In this document: positions 26,647-34,576 of the stretch, piece after piece | Numbering within the stretch: position 1 is the first letter of the stretch | How the letters are laid out: each line of letters begins with the position of its first letter | NCBI GenBank assembly: GCA_944390805.1 | Contig: CALXQW010000016.1 | Location: forward strand, 1 to 41,760 | DNA from: an uncultured Opitutales bacterium | GTDB lineage: Bacteria; Verrucomicrobiota; Verrucomicrobiia; Opitutales; Intestinicryptomonadaceae | Direction: 5' to 3' | DNA length: 41,760 nt | Notes under the pieces: model-generated | The model's database searches: none | The model's input: the letters and a program-made list of their open reading frames with translations, nothing else | What the model was told of the DNA's origin: nothing | Translations under genes and position numbers: made by a program

Positions 26647-27575
26647 ATCTGAGACTCCTCAAGGCCGAACACCGCGGCCGCATAGGCTTTTGAATTAAAT
26701 TTGCGCAAGTCTTCGGGCTTTTCGCCCAATCCAACATATAGTATGGGAAGCTTCAGCGACCTGTACACCCCTGCAAGCGCCCCGCCCTTGCCAGTTCCGT
26801 CGAGCTTGGTAACTATCATGCCAGTCAGCGGAAAAACTTTGTCGAACGCCTTTGCCTGCTCTATGCTGTTGGACCCCAAAGACCCGTCCAAAACTATAAC
26901 GCTGTTATGCGGGGCGGAAGGGTCGCACTTGGATAGAACCTTGGCTATCTTTGAAAGCTCCCTCATGAGGTTCTCCTTGTTGTGCAGCCTGCCGGCAGTA
27001 TCGAGCACAAGCCACTCTGCGCCCCTCGCCTTGGCAGCCGCGTATGCGTCGAATGCAACCGCCGCACTGTCGGCACCCTGGGCGCTCGCTACAAGCTCTA
27101 CCCCAAGCCTCTCCGACCATTGCTTTATCTGTTCGTTGGCCGCCGCGCGGAAAGTGTCGCACGCGCCGAGCACCGTCTTTTGCCCCGCGGCGGAGAACGC
27201 CGCCGCAAGCTTTGCGCTTGTTGTGGTCTTGCCGGAGCCGTTTACTCCCACAAGGCAGATTACCGAAGGCGCCCCGACGTCTACCGACCTCTTAAGCTCT
27301 CCTTCCGACCCCTCCAAAATTCCCGCAAGAACGCGCGCACCTATAACGGCGGCATCGCTGCCCCTGAGCTCTCTGTTCCTTGCGTACTCCTTCTTTATGG
27401 CCTCCATGACATCGCGCACGGTCTCATATCCGAAATCTGCCGAATAGAGCGTCTCCTCTATGCTGTCGATATCGGCTGGGTCCATCTTCTTTGAAAACAG
27501 CCCCATCAGCCCGCCGAGAGCTCCGGCCGACGTCTTCTTTAACCCCTCCTTAAACTTTTTGAAAAGCCCAAACAC
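26643..27575 (-). CDS. ftsY: Signal recognition particle receptor FtsY
   Basis: SRP-type GTPase that receives ribosome-SRP complexes at the inner membrane. The 310-residue protein is the NG core with very little N-terminal acidic A domain: an N-domain four-helix bundle (about 1-95), then the G domain with the P-loop GVNGSGKTTTSAKLA, DTFRAAANEQ (I-box), LDTAGRLHNKENLMRELSK, and TKLDGTGKGGALAGV. Membrane targeting probably depends on the amphipathic basic N-terminus MFGLFKKFKEGLKK. The start is GTG at 27575, 15 bases after nusB and preceded by AGGCG. It overlaps aroB by four bases. Confidence 0.95.
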   Translation of the reverse strand: MFGLFKKFKEGLKKTSAGALGGLMGLFSKKMDPADIDSIEETLYSADFGYETVRDVMEAIKKEYARNRELRGSDAAVIGARVLAGILEGSEGELKRSVDVGAPSVICLVGVNGSGKTTTSAKLAAAFSAAGQKTVLGACDTFRAAANEQIKQWSERLGVELVASAQGADSAAVAFDAYAAAKARGAEWLVLDTAGRLHNKENLMRELSKIAKVLSKCDPSAPHNSVIVLDGSLGSNSIEQAKAFDKVFPLTGMIVTKLDGTGKGGALAGVYRSLKLPILYVGLGEKPEDLRKFNSKAYAAAVFGLEESQI

Positions 27576-27590
27576 CGCCTGAAAACCCCG

Positions 27591-28055
27591 TTATACGTTG
27601 GGAGTGCGCAATGGACGGTCCAAAGACCCCTTTATGTTGTCCAACACCCCGTTTACAAACCTCTTGGAATCCGGCCCGGAAAACTCCTTGGAAAGATCTA
27701 TCGCCTCGTTTATGGAAACTATCGGAGGAATGTCGTTGCGAAATAGCATCTCGTAGACCGCAAGCCTAAGTATAGCCAAGTCAACCTTGGCTATTCTCGA
27801 TATCTTCCAGTTTCTGGCTGCCTTTGCTATTGCATCGTCAACATCGGAGGCATGCTCCAACCATCCAGAGGCAAGCTCCTCGGCAAAAGAGTAAAACTGC
27901 CTCTCATGCTCCCTCTTGGAAAAGAAGTCCGCCGCCTGGGCGCTCTTGTCGGCCGCGGGATTCATGTCTGTCATGTATATAAACTGCATCGCCGCAGCCC
28001 TGTTGGCATGGCGCCCCGCCTTGTTCGACGGATTTGTCTGTGTTTCTTCAGCCAT
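27591..28055 (-). CDS. nusB: Transcription antitermination factor NusB
   Basis: RNA-binding protein that, with NusE (ribosomal protein S10), joins the antitermination complex on rRNA operons. 154 residues with the all-helical NusB pattern: GRHANRAAAMQFIYMTDMNP near the N-terminus, then the core ISRIAKVDLAILRLAVYEMLFRNDIPPIVSINEAIDLSKEFSGPDSKRFVNGVLDNI, which is the strong family signature. As in many bacteria, nusB directly follows ribH, here with a 37-base gap, and ftsY follows after 15 bases. Confidence 0.94.
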   Translation of the reverse strand: MAEETQTNPSNKAGRHANRAAAMQFIYMTDMNPAADKSAQAADFFSKREHERQFYSFAEELASGWLEHASDVDDAIAKAARNWKISRIAKVDLAILRLAVYEMLFRNDIPPIVSINEAIDLSKEFSGPDSKRFVNGVLDNIKGSLDRPLRTPNV

Positions 28056-28092
28056 CTTTATGTGCCGTTTGATTTTTTAAATGTAAGCCCTA

Positions 28093-28596
28093 CTAATTTG
28101 ACCTCTCGTCTTCCTCGTCAAGTTCGTCCAAAAGAAGGGAGGTCTTCCAAGCCATCTCCAAAGCCGCCTCGGCAAACTCAACTCCCCTTGCTATCTTGCC
28201 TATGGTGCGCTCCTCAGCCTGCTTGCGCGTATTGGCAACTATTATGCCGTTTATCACGGGAACTGTAGTTGCCAAAGATACGCTCTGCAAAGCTTGGGCG
28301 GTGCTGCGACCTATGATATCGTGATGGGGGGTATCGCCCTTTATCACCACGCCGAGCGCTATTATGGAATCGTACTTGTTTGTCTCGGCAAGCATATTGC
28401 AAACATGCGGGAGCTCTCCGCTGCCTGGCACGCGCTCTATGCGTATGGAGCTTGCGGGTATGCCAGCTTTGCGTATTCTCTCAACCGCATCCGAGAGCAT
28501 TGCGTCTACAAGTTCAAGATTGAAGCGCGCCGCTACTATTGCTATGCTGTAGCCGGACGCGTCGAAATCGGGCATTGCTCCTCTATCCAGGCTCAT
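28093..28596 (-). CDS. ribH: 6,7-dimethyl-8-ribityllumazine synthase
   Basis: Penultimate enzyme of riboflavin synthesis, condensing 3,4-dihydroxy-2-butanone 4-phosphate with the ribitylaminouracil. 167 residues: the N-terminal ribityl-binding IAIVAARFN, VPGSGELPHVC, IALGVVIKGDTPHHDII with the catalytic histidine, and VPVINGIIVANTRKQAEERT. Lumazine synthases form icosahedral or pentameric shells. The ATG overlaps the ribBX stop by four bases, so the two are coupled. Motifs are clear and the assignment is secure. Confidence 0.95.
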   Translation of the reverse strand: MSLDRGAMPDFDASGYSIAIVAARFNLELVDAMLSDAVERIRKAGIPASSIRIERVPGSGELPHVCNMLAETNKYDSIIALGVVIKGDTPHHDIIGRSTAQALQSVSLATTVPVINGIIVANTRKQAEERTIGKIARGVEFAEAALEMAWKTSLLLDELDEEDERSN

Positions 28597-29711
28597 TTGC
28601 GCGCACCTTTCTTTGATGTTCTCTTCTCTGAAATATCCGTCTCTGAAACTATCTTAAGCCCAAAGCCGTCCGGTATTGAATGCACGCCCACATGCGTGGT
28701 AAGAAGCTTTATCTTGCCGAAACCAAGCGCTCTGAGTATCTGGGCCCCCAGGCCGTAATCTCTCATTGTGGGAACTATCTCTTCTCCTGTCGCCGGCTCC
28801 ACACCCGAATTAGGACTGTCTATATAAACCAGCGCGCCGCCCTCCTTTGAGATTATCTCCATAGCACGCGCAAACGACGCAGCGGAATTGGCATGTCCAG
28901 CAGCACATAAGAGATCTGAAAATATATTCTGAGAATGCACCCTCGCAAATGTGGGCTGCTTGGTGATTTTCCCCTTTACCAAGGCGTAGCACAGGCGCTT
29001 GTCAGCACTTGAAAAGCCCATGAATTTAAACTCGCCAAACTTTGTATCAAGCGCGCGTGAGAATATGCGGCTGACGAGCTTTTCTCTCTTTAATCTGTAC
29101 TCTATAAGAGAGGCAACGCTCATAATCTTAAGGCCGCGCTTCTTTGCAAATTCCAGAAGCTGCGGAAGCCTCGCCATTGTCCCGTCAGGATTCATAATCT
29201 CGCAAATTGCCGCACACGGACTAAGCCCCGCAAGGCGCGCCAAATCTACTGCGGCCTCCGTATGCCCGGCCCTCTCGAGAACCCCACCCTGACGCGCCCT
29301 GAGCGGATTTACATGCCCTGGGCTTACTATGTCTGAGGCGCCCTTCTTCGGATCGGCCAAAATTCTTATCGTACGAGCCCTATCGGCGGCGGATATCCCG
29401 GTTGAGATTCCCTTTGCGGCATCTACCGTTACGGTAAATGCCGTGCCTTTGGAATCGCGGTTTAGGCGGACCATGTCGTCTATGCCAAGCTCCGTAAGGC
29501 GCGCGCTTGTCATCGGCACGCAAAGCAGGCCCCTGGCGTCGGTCACAAGCATATTGACTAGCCCAGCATCTATCTTCTCGCCGGCAACAATCAGGTCTCC
29601 CTCATTCTCACGGTTTTCGTCGTCCGTAACTATCAGCGGACGCCCCGCCGCGAAATCGGCTATGCAGGACTCGACCGAATCAAAAATCTTTTCCTTCTCT
29701 GACTTTCTCAT
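28593..29711 (-). CDS. ribB: 3,4-dihydroxy-2-butanone 4-phosphate synthase with degenerate GTP cyclohydrolase II domain (RibBX type)
   Basis: Makes the four-carbon precursor of riboflavin from ribulose 5-phosphate. The N-terminal DHBP synthase (about 1-205) is intact: DDENRENEGDLIVAGE, TDARGLLCVPM, the basic SPGHVNPLRARQGGVLERAGHTEAAVDLARLAG, and EIMNPDGTMARLPQLLEFAK. The C-terminal 160 residues align to GTP cyclohydrolase II (FARVHSQN..., KIKLLTTHVGVHSI), but the zinc-cysteine motif is lost (HSEC is HSQN; the RCDCG pair is reduced to CAAG) and the catalytic HRQEGRGIGL is replaced by a short DSPNSGVE. This domain is therefore unlikely to cut GTP. It matches the RibBX arrangement described in Proteobacteria. 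Starts 12 bases after the pseudouridine synthase gene and overlaps ribH by four. Confidence 0.85.
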   Translation of the reverse strand: MRKSEKEKIFDSVESCIADFAAGRPLIVTDDENRENEGDLIVAGEKIDAGLVNMLVTDARGLLCVPMTSARLTELGIDDMVRLNRDSKGTAFTVTVDAAKGISTGISAADRARTIRILADPKKGASDIVSPGHVNPLRARQGGVLERAGHTEAAVDLARLAGLSPCAAICEIMNPDGTMARLPQLLEFAKKRGLKIMSVASLIEYRLKREKLVSRIFSRALDTKFGEFKFMGFSSADKRLCYALVKGKITKQPTFARVHSQNIFSDLLCAAGHANSAASFARAMEIISKEGGALVYIDSPNSGVEPATGEEIVPTMRDYGLGAQILRALGFGKIKLLTTHVGVHSIPDGFGLKIVSETDISEKRTSKKGARK

Positions 29712-29723
29712 TTTTTAACGGAA

Positions 29724-30458
29724 TTATTCAACTGAATCATTGCGCAGCAATTTTTCAACATCGTTTTGCGACATGCGCCTATACGAGCCTTCCGGTATAC
29801 GCCTTAATACATACGAGCCTATCTGAAAGCGGGCAAGCTCCTTTACGAAAAGCCCAACTGTCTCAAACATTCTGCGTATCTCGCGCTTGCGTCCCTGGCT
29901 CATCCAGACTTCGGCGCGCCTATGCGGAAAAGGAGCATCGGGCTGTATGCCCGTTATAATCTTCTCGGCCCTGAGCTTTTCGCCATCGCACACAACACCG
30001 CGCAGCAATACGGGAATAAGCTTTGGGTCCAAATCTCTGTTCAGAAGAACCCTGTACTTCTTTATTATGCCGCTTGAAGGATGTATAACCTTGTTGTAGA
30101 GGTCGCCGTCGTTGGTTAGCACAAGAAGCCCCTTAGAGTTCTTGTCCAGGCGGCCAACGCAAAATAACTTCATCTTGTTGTAGGGAGACGGAAGCATGTC
30201 GAAGACCGTCTTGCCGCCGAACGGATCTGAATTTGTGCAAAGAACCCCCGTAGGCTTGTTGAAAGCCAAAACTACCCTTTCTTCAACTATGCCTGCCACG
30301 GGCGAACCGTCCATGCTGACCTTGTCTTTTGACTCGTCTATATCCATGCCTATGCGGGCGGGCTTTCCGTTTACATAAACGCGCCCCTCCTCTATGCGCC
30401 TTTCCGCTTCTCGCCGAGAGCATACCCCGCAATGTGCCAAATATTTCTGGATTCTCAT
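29724..30458 (-). CDS. RsuA/RluB-family pseudouridine synthase
   Basis: rRNA pseudouridine synthase of 244 residues. An S4 RNA-binding domain (MRIQKYLAHCGVCSRREAERRIEEGRVYVNG, residues 1-60) precedes the catalytic domain with the Asp-containing GRLDKNSKGLLVLTNDGD, then SSGIIKKYRVLL and SQGRKREIRRMF. This two-domain arrangement is shared by RsuA (16S U516) and RluB/RluE/RluF (23S); sequence alone does not settle the position, though the S4 domain and GRLDKNSKG favour RluB-like. I start at the ATG at 30458, which has GGAAG just upstream; a TTG at 30485 is in frame but lacks support. It is 70 bases downstream of the namZ-like gene and 12 bases before ribB. Confidence 0.9.
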   Translation of the reverse strand: MRIQKYLAHCGVCSRREAERRIEEGRVYVNGKPARIGMDIDESKDKVSMDGSPVAGIVEERVVLAFNKPTGVLCTNSDPFGGKTVFDMLPSPYNKMKLFCVGRLDKNSKGLLVLTNDGDLYNKVIHPSSGIIKKYRVLLNRDLDPKLIPVLLRGVVCDGEKLRAEKIITGIQPDAPFPHRRAEVWMSQGRKREIRRMFETVGLFVKELARFQIGSYVLRRIPEGSYRRMSQNDVEKLLRNDSVE

Positions 30459-30528
30459 AACTTCCTTTCTTCCCGAACTATGCAACCGGCGCCCGCGTCA
30501 AACGCAAGCCCCAGATGCCGCATCCGAC

Positions 30529-31800
30529 CTAATAAATTAAAAACGGTTTGCGCTCTACGGCAAAACGCGCGCAGTACGCATCGCACTTGGCCCCAAAAGC
30601 CTCAACATTCGCAAACCTTCCACGCTTCTTCAGCTCCGCAAGCCATGTGCGCGCCCCAAAATGCTTGTCGAAGAGCAATTGCTCGTTCTGCGTAGCTGCG
30701 GAAAACGGATTCTTGCCGGAAAACTCGCAGGCAAGTATTGTCATGTACATGCTTAGGCGCGTGGGCTTGAGTGCGGAAAAATCTGTTATATATACGTAAA
30801 CACCGTCAACTGTCGCACCCTTGGCGTTCTTCCCGGAAAGTTTCCTAAACGCCAAACCTTTTATATTGTAGCGGCGCAAGGCATATATTATCTGGTCGGG
30901 CGTCTTGCCCTTGCATGTCAGCAGCCTGAAGGGATACTGCGTTCCGTAGCCGTGCTGAAACCCGCCAAGCTGGCAACCCAAACCTGTCATAGCGTAGCCG
31001 TAGGCCGCCTGATATGTGGGAATTGCCGGACTTGTCGGAACCCATCTTAACCCGGTAAACGGCCAAAGCATATCTCTGCGCCACCCACGCATGGGTATCA
31101 CCAAAAGCTTGCCAGACTTCTGCGCCTTTGAGGTTATCTCCATGGCGCCAGGCGTGCCCTTTGCAAATTTGGCAAGCTCGCCTATGGTCATTCCGTGAAC
31201 GTAGGGAACCTTGAACATTCCAACATAGCTCTTTACGCTGTCGTCGAGCCATGGGCCGTCTATCTTAACCCCGCCCAAAGGATTTGGCCTGTCGAGCACA
31301 ACAACTTGCTTGCCTAGCTCAAAACACGCCTCCATCGCTCTTAGCATACAACTTACATAGGTGTAAGATCTGCTGCCAACATCCTGCAAATCTATCACGA
31401 GCACATCTATGCCAGAAAGCATTTCAGGCGTGGGCTTGCGGTACTTGCCGTACAGAGAATATACCGGCAGCCCCGTGCGTTTGTCTATGCGGTTGCCTAT
31501 CTTTACATTGGCTTTTTCGTCTCCGTATATGCCGTGTTCAGGACCATATAAAGCCTTAAGCCGCACATTGCGCGCCCGACGCAAAACATCTATAGTGCTT
31601 TCGCCATTCATGTTGACACCCGCCGGATGCGTCAGCAACCCCACCCTCTTGCCGGCTATGGGAGCAAAGTTCATTGACTCAAGCACATCTATGCCAAGCA
31701 TAACCTTTGCCGACAACTGCACCACCCCCATGATAAGGAGCAAGAGCGCCGCAGAGAAAGTCTTGGTAAAGATACGCATATTCCTAAAGACGTTTTTCAT
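30529..31800 (-). CDS. NamZ/DUF1343-family exo-beta-N-acetylmuramidase-like protein
   Basis: Exported protein of 423 residues from the DUF1343 (NamZ, YbbC) family, whose characterised member removes terminal MurNAc from peptidoglycan fragments. Signal peptide: basic start followed by [17 protein letters not shown]. Family motifs: [97 protein letters not shown] and [27 protein letters not shown]. The start at 31800 has AAGGA nine bases upstream; the ATG at 31779 is a possible alternative. It overlaps the DUF2062 gene by 17 bases. Suggests cell-wall recycling or turnover in the periplasm. Confidence 0.9.
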   Translation of the reverse strand: MKNVFRNMRIFTKTFSAALLLLIMGVVQLSAKVMLGIDVLESMNFAPIAGKRVGLLTHPAGVNMNGESTIDVLRRARNVRLKALYGPEHGIYGDEKANVKIGNRIDKRTGLPVYSLYGKYRKPTPEMLSGIDVLVIDLQDVGSRSYTYVSCMLRAMEACFELGKQVVVLDRPNPLGGVKIDGPWLDDSVKSYVGMFKVPYVHGMTIGELAKFAKGTPGAMEITSKAQKSGKLLVIPMRGWRRDMLWPFTGLRWVPTSPAIPTYQAAYGYAMTGLGCQLGGFQHGYGTQYPFRLLTCKGKTPDQIIYALRRYNIKGLAFRKLSGKNAKGATVDGVYVYITDFSALKPTRLSMYMTILACEFSGKNPFSAATQNEQLLFDKHFGARTWLAELKKRGRFANVEAFGAKCDAYCARFAVERKPFLIY

Positions 31801-32431
31801 GCTTAATTTTCCTTATGGGTGCAAGCGGAGTTGTGTTGTCGTACCGGTGCATCCTGACATAGACAACATAGGATATGTGCGATATCACCGCGCCCGTCAA
31901 AGCCACAAGAAGCCCTCCCAACAGTGTTGCGGCAACAAGATGCAAAATTATGGACCAATCCGATATGGTACTCCATAAGTCAGCCAAAAGAGTTTCAAAA
32001 GTTGTCCCTTTAAGCTTTGCAAGAAGCTCTGCGCCAACCTTAGGGTTTGCCCCAAAAAATTTAACTATAAACCAGTCTCCCAATTTATATTGAAAAACTA
32101 TAATAAACGGTATGGTAAGCGGATTTGTTATCCACTGAAGCAACATTGCAACAATGCAGTTTCCCCTGAGAAGCAGGCAGAATAAAAATGCGCATATCAT
32201 CTGCAAGCCGTACATTGGTATAAGCGCTATAATCCAGCCTATGTAGAAAGCGGATATCACGTATGTGCTTTTGAAGCTCCAGATATAAGAACATCTTCTT
32301 GCAAGGGGAGCAATCCATTTAAGTACGGGATAACGGTGCAGATTTGTTCTGCGCGGCAGCGGACGAAGGAGCGCCTTGAGTCTGCGCACCCGCTTGTACC
32401 TCAACTGAATTTCCGAAAGTTTTTCCGCCAT
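31784..32431 (-). CDS. DUF2062 membrane protein
   Basis: Small integral membrane protein of 215 residues in the DUF2062 family. A basic, arginine-rich N-terminus ([17 protein letters not shown]) is followed by four or so hydrophobic segments; the family pattern is [58 protein letters not shown], with the conserved NPxT. The last helix is near [20 protein letters not shown]. The molecular role of this family is not known; members sit near envelope or glycan genes. It overlaps the NamZ-like gene by 17 bases and probably shares its promoter, which lies somewhere in the 568-base gap to the right. Confidence 0.85.
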   Translation of the reverse strand: MAEKLSEIQLRYKRVRRLKALLRPLPRRTNLHRYPVLKWIAPLARRCSYIWSFKSTYVISAFYIGWIIALIPMYGLQMICAFLFCLLLRGNCIVAMLLQWITNPLTIPFIIVFQYKLGDWFIVKFFGANPKVGAELLAKLKGTTFETLLADLWSTISDWSIILHLVAATLLGGLLVALTGAVISHISYVVYVRMHRYDNTTPLAPIRKIKHEKRL

Positions 32432-32750
32432 TTTCCAAAATATGATATATGCACAACTTTTGTGGCCTAATTTGCCATTCGCTTCAACAATATTTTATAT
32501 ATTGCCGGTAAACTTTTAGATAAAGACGGTATTTTTTATATGAACTTAAATATTTACGCTCATAGCCGAATATCTCTTACATTAAGACATTTCAATCGGC
32601 GCAAGGTTTCCCATATCATAAGTCCCTCGCCCGACCCAAGAAATGCCGCCATATCGAGGTGATAAATTTCCACGCAGATTCGCAATTAAGATTCGCATAA
32701 AAACAAACGCAATACGCTTTTTTCCAAAGAAAATATACATATTTGCAACA

Positions 32751-32784
32751 ATGTAATTATTACATCGTAGGGACATTATGTCCC
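32751..32784. promoter_or_regulatory. Two adjacent perfect palindromes, operator-like
   Basis: ATGTAAT-T-ATTACAT (32751-32765) and GGGACA-TTA-TGTCCC (32770-32784) are both perfect inverted repeats, four bases apart, centred about 220-240 bases before the sigma-factor start codon. They could be operators for two regulators or two sites of one regulator. No consensus known to me is matched exactly. Confidence 0.4.
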
Positions 32785-32927
32785 TTAAAAACAGGCTGAT
32801 AATCTTAAATTTGTCACAAAAAGCCTTTTGAAAGCTGTCTGGATATACATTTTCGTCACACATACCACATGCCAATTTTGGGGGAGTTTTGCCTCAAGAA
32901 GCTATATATAAGCAACATGACCCAAAA

Positions 32928-32984
32928 TTATTAACGTAAAAATACCTGGCACAGAAAATGATTGTATATTTTCGACGTTAATAA
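32928..32984 (+). promoter_or_regulatory. Long stem-loop just upstream of the sigma-factor ribosome binding site
   Basis: A perfect ten-base inverted repeat, TTATTAACGT (32928-32937) and ACGTTAATAA (32975-32984), with further partial pairing inside (AAAATAC with GTATATTTT). It ends about five bases before the GAGGAAAG ribosome binding site. If it is transcribed, it would form a 5' UTR hairpin next to the start region; it could also be a paired protein-binding site. Confidence 0.5.
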
Positions 32985-32999
32985 CGAAAGAGGAAAGTC

Positions 33000-33743
33000 A
33001 TGGTAAAAGAAAAGACAAAGGCTAAAGTCAATGTGGAGGAGTTTTCACCGGCGCAGAAGACACTGTTGGTGGAATATTATCCGCTTGTGGCAAAGATAGT
33101 AAATTCCATGAAGGGCAAACTTCCCTCTTATGCGGATTTGGACGAGCTTCACTCCGTTGGGGTTGCCGGTTTGGCCGATGCTGTCAGGAGATTGGATCCA
33201 AGCAGAAAGAGTTCTTTTTGCGGGTACATTTCCCTAAGGATAAAGGGTGCTATTATAGACGAGCTGCGCAAGCTTGACTACATGCCCAGATCTGCTCGCA
33301 ACGAGGCCAAGAAGCTCGACAAGCTGCGCGACGGAATGGAGCTTGAACTTGGAAGGCGTCCTGAAGACTACGAGTTGCGCGACAGGCTTGGAATGGACAA
33401 GAGGCGTTTCGACAAGATGATGAGAAGAACCTCTCTATGTTCCTTTGTGTCGCTCAACGACACCGCCGACACGACAGACTCGTCCTCTCCGGAGCTTGCC
33501 GAGAGCATTCCCGACGAGAACTCGCCGACTGCGCGCGAGCAGCTTGAGAAGAAGGAGATAGGCGAGCTTCTGCGCACCCGCATACTCAATCTCAACGACA
33601 AACAGCGCCGCATAATAGAAAGCTATTATTTCGAGGACAAAAAACTTGCCGACATAGCCGCCGAGTTTGGCGTGACGGAAGCGAGAATATGCCAGATACA
33701 CGGTCAGGCTCTTAAGATACTTAGGTCTAAATTTAAGAACTGA
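33000..33743 (+). CDS. RNA polymerase sigma factor, FliA/WhiG family
   Basis: Alternative sigma-28-type factor of 247 residues. Region 2 is clear (LLVEYYPLVAKIVNSMKGKLPSYADLDELHSVGVAGLADAVRRLDPSRKSSFCGYISLRIKGAIIDELRKLDYMPRSARNEAKKL), region 3 is ELGRRPEDYELRDRLGMD, and region 4 is LNDKQRRIIESYYFEDKKLADIAAEFGVTEARICQIHGQALKILRS. It has the FliA-like length and motifs, rather than SigB/F (which is nearer 260 and lacks DYMPRS). In flagellate bacteria FliA reads motility genes, in Streptomyces WhiG controls sporulation; no flagellar genes lie here, so the regulon is unknown. The ATG is preceded by a strong GAGGAAAG ribosome binding site and by a large inverted repeat. Confidence 0.9.
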   Translation: MVKEKTKAKVNVEEFSPAQKTLLVEYYPLVAKIVNSMKGKLPSYADLDELHSVGVAGLADAVRRLDPSRKSSFCGYISLRIKGAIIDELRKLDYMPRSARNEAKKLDKLRDGMELELGRRPEDYELRDRLGMDKRRFDKMMRRTSLCSFVSLNDTADTTDSSSPELAESIPDENSPTAREQLEKKEIGELLRTRILNLNDKQRRIIESYYFEDKKLADIAAEFGVTEARICQIHGQALKILRSKFKN

Positions 33744-33777
33744 GCTGTCGGCAACAAGCATCTGCACTTTATTATGG

Positions 33778-33807
33778 AGCCTTTTGGATATTTGCATCCG
33801 AAAGGCT
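33778..33807 (+). terminator. Hairpin, candidate terminator after the sigma-factor gene
   Basis: Twelve-base stem AGCCTTTTGGAT (33778-33789) with ATCCGAAAGGCT (33796-33807), one T-G wobble, six-base loop, 35 bases after the stop codon. The downstream T-rich tract is weak, so efficient intrinsic termination is uncertain. Confidence 0.5.
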
Positions 33808-34037
33808 TCATTGTTCTTATACATCAAATTACTGCATATAAAAATACATAAACATTCCCAAAAACTATTCTGACTCTGAGCGCAAAAAGCACAGGAAAAG
33901 GTAAGCAGAATAACTTTTGCGCGGCAAAAAATATATGCCAATTAACAGTTAGATAGGAACAATTAGCCGACAATCTGCACAGGTACAATTTCCAATATTA
34001 AGTTGACATACCTCATATCTAAAATAAGGTTTGTTGC

Positions 34038-34364
34038 ATGGAAATAAAAATTGTAGACTCCCCTTCGCATATGACAATAGCCCTTGGCGGCAAGTTGGAT
34101 ATGGACGGCGTTAAGCAGATAGAAGAATCGTTTAAGAAGGCTACGGAAGGAAAGAGTTCGATTGTGGATATGACCAATGTGGAATATCTTGCGAGTCTCG
34201 GTATAAGAATAATTCTGCAATCAGCAAAGGCCGCTGCCAAGAATGGGCACAAGATGGTTATAGTAAATCCGCGCAGAAATGTTTTGAGCGTGCTGCAGCT
34301 GGCTAACATAGACTCTGTTATACCGATAGTATCCTCTGTTGAGGAGAGCGCGCGTTACATTTAG
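34038..34364 (+). CDS. STAS-domain anti-sigma factor antagonist
   Basis: Small cytoplasmic STAS protein, 108 residues, the SpoIIAA/RsbV type. The conserved loop is DMTNVEYLASLGIRIIL, where Ser53 is the residue phosphorylated by the partner anti-sigma kinase; the strand-helix order IALGGKLDMDGVKQIEESFKKA fits the family. In the partner-switching scheme the unphosphorylated protein binds the anti-sigma factor and frees the sigma factor. It is 294 bases downstream of the FliA/WhiG-type sigma gene, but no RsbW-like anti-sigma kinase or phosphatase is in the window, so the partner is not known. AAGG lies nine bases before the ATG. The 294-base gap probably contains its own promoter. Confidence 0.9.
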   Translation: MEIKIVDSPSHMTIALGGKLDMDGVKQIEESFKKATEGKSSIVDMTNVEYLASLGIRIILQSAKAAAKNGHKMVIVNPRRNVLSVLQLANIDSVIPIVSSVEESARYI

Positions 34365-34404
34365 CAGCGTACTTCGCATACCTGTCTGAAGCTCTCAAGG
34401 TAGC

Positions 34405-34474
34405 GCGTTTTATTATAGTATGCCGGTATTTTCCAGAAAAAGACTATACCGGTTTAGGCTCTTCAATAAAACGC
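34405..34474 (+). repeat. Nested inverted-repeat stem-loop between STAS and DUF4405 genes
   Basis: A ten-base perfect outer stem, GCGTTTTATT (34405-34414) with AATAAAACGC (34465-34474), encloses a seven-base inner stem, CCGGTAT (34423-34429) with ATACCGG (34446-34452). The two stems are coaxial, separated by short internal loops. It starts 41 bases after the STAS stop. There is no T run after it, so it is not a typical terminator; a structured leader or an RNA element is possible. Confidence 0.55.
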
Positions 34475-34576
34475 CCTCAATAGCGGTGTTATTTACGGGT
34501 GGATTGCGCAATTTAATATGACTTATTGTCGAGGCGCTTTGAGAGCATAGAGAAATTTTAAAATGCCCTGCGTAAG

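Larger units (their letters stand above)
32432..32999. other. 568-base non-coding region between divergent DUF2062 and sigma-factor genes
   Basis: AT-rich intergenic stretch that must contain promoters for the minus-strand DUF2062 gene and the plus-strand sigma factor. It holds three inverted repeats (described separately) and no recognisable tRNA or known ncRNA. A 97-codon frame on the minus strand (32582-32875) and a 40-codon frame on the plus strand (32540-32662) are present but have no family resemblance or supporting SD, so I regard both as chance. Confidence 0.6.

Noticed and set aside
26701..27447. 248-codon open frame antisense to ftsY
   Set aside because: Same reasoning: ftsY has all SRP-GTPase motifs; the antisense translation is Ser/Pro/Ala-rich noise.
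32540..32662. 40-codon open frame on the plus strand, starting MNLNIYAHS
   Set aside because: No SD before its ATG and no recognisable product; it also overlaps the other chance frame on the opposite strand.
32582..32875. 97-codon open frame on the minus strand in the large intergenic region
   Set aside because: No family resemblance, irregular composition, no ribosome binding site and it runs through the perfect palindromes at 32751-32784.
32946..32964. TGGCACAGAAAATGATT as a second sigma-54 promoter, upstream of the sigma factor
   Set aside because: The -24 half is good but the -12 element lacks the essential GC (ATGAT instead of TTGCW).
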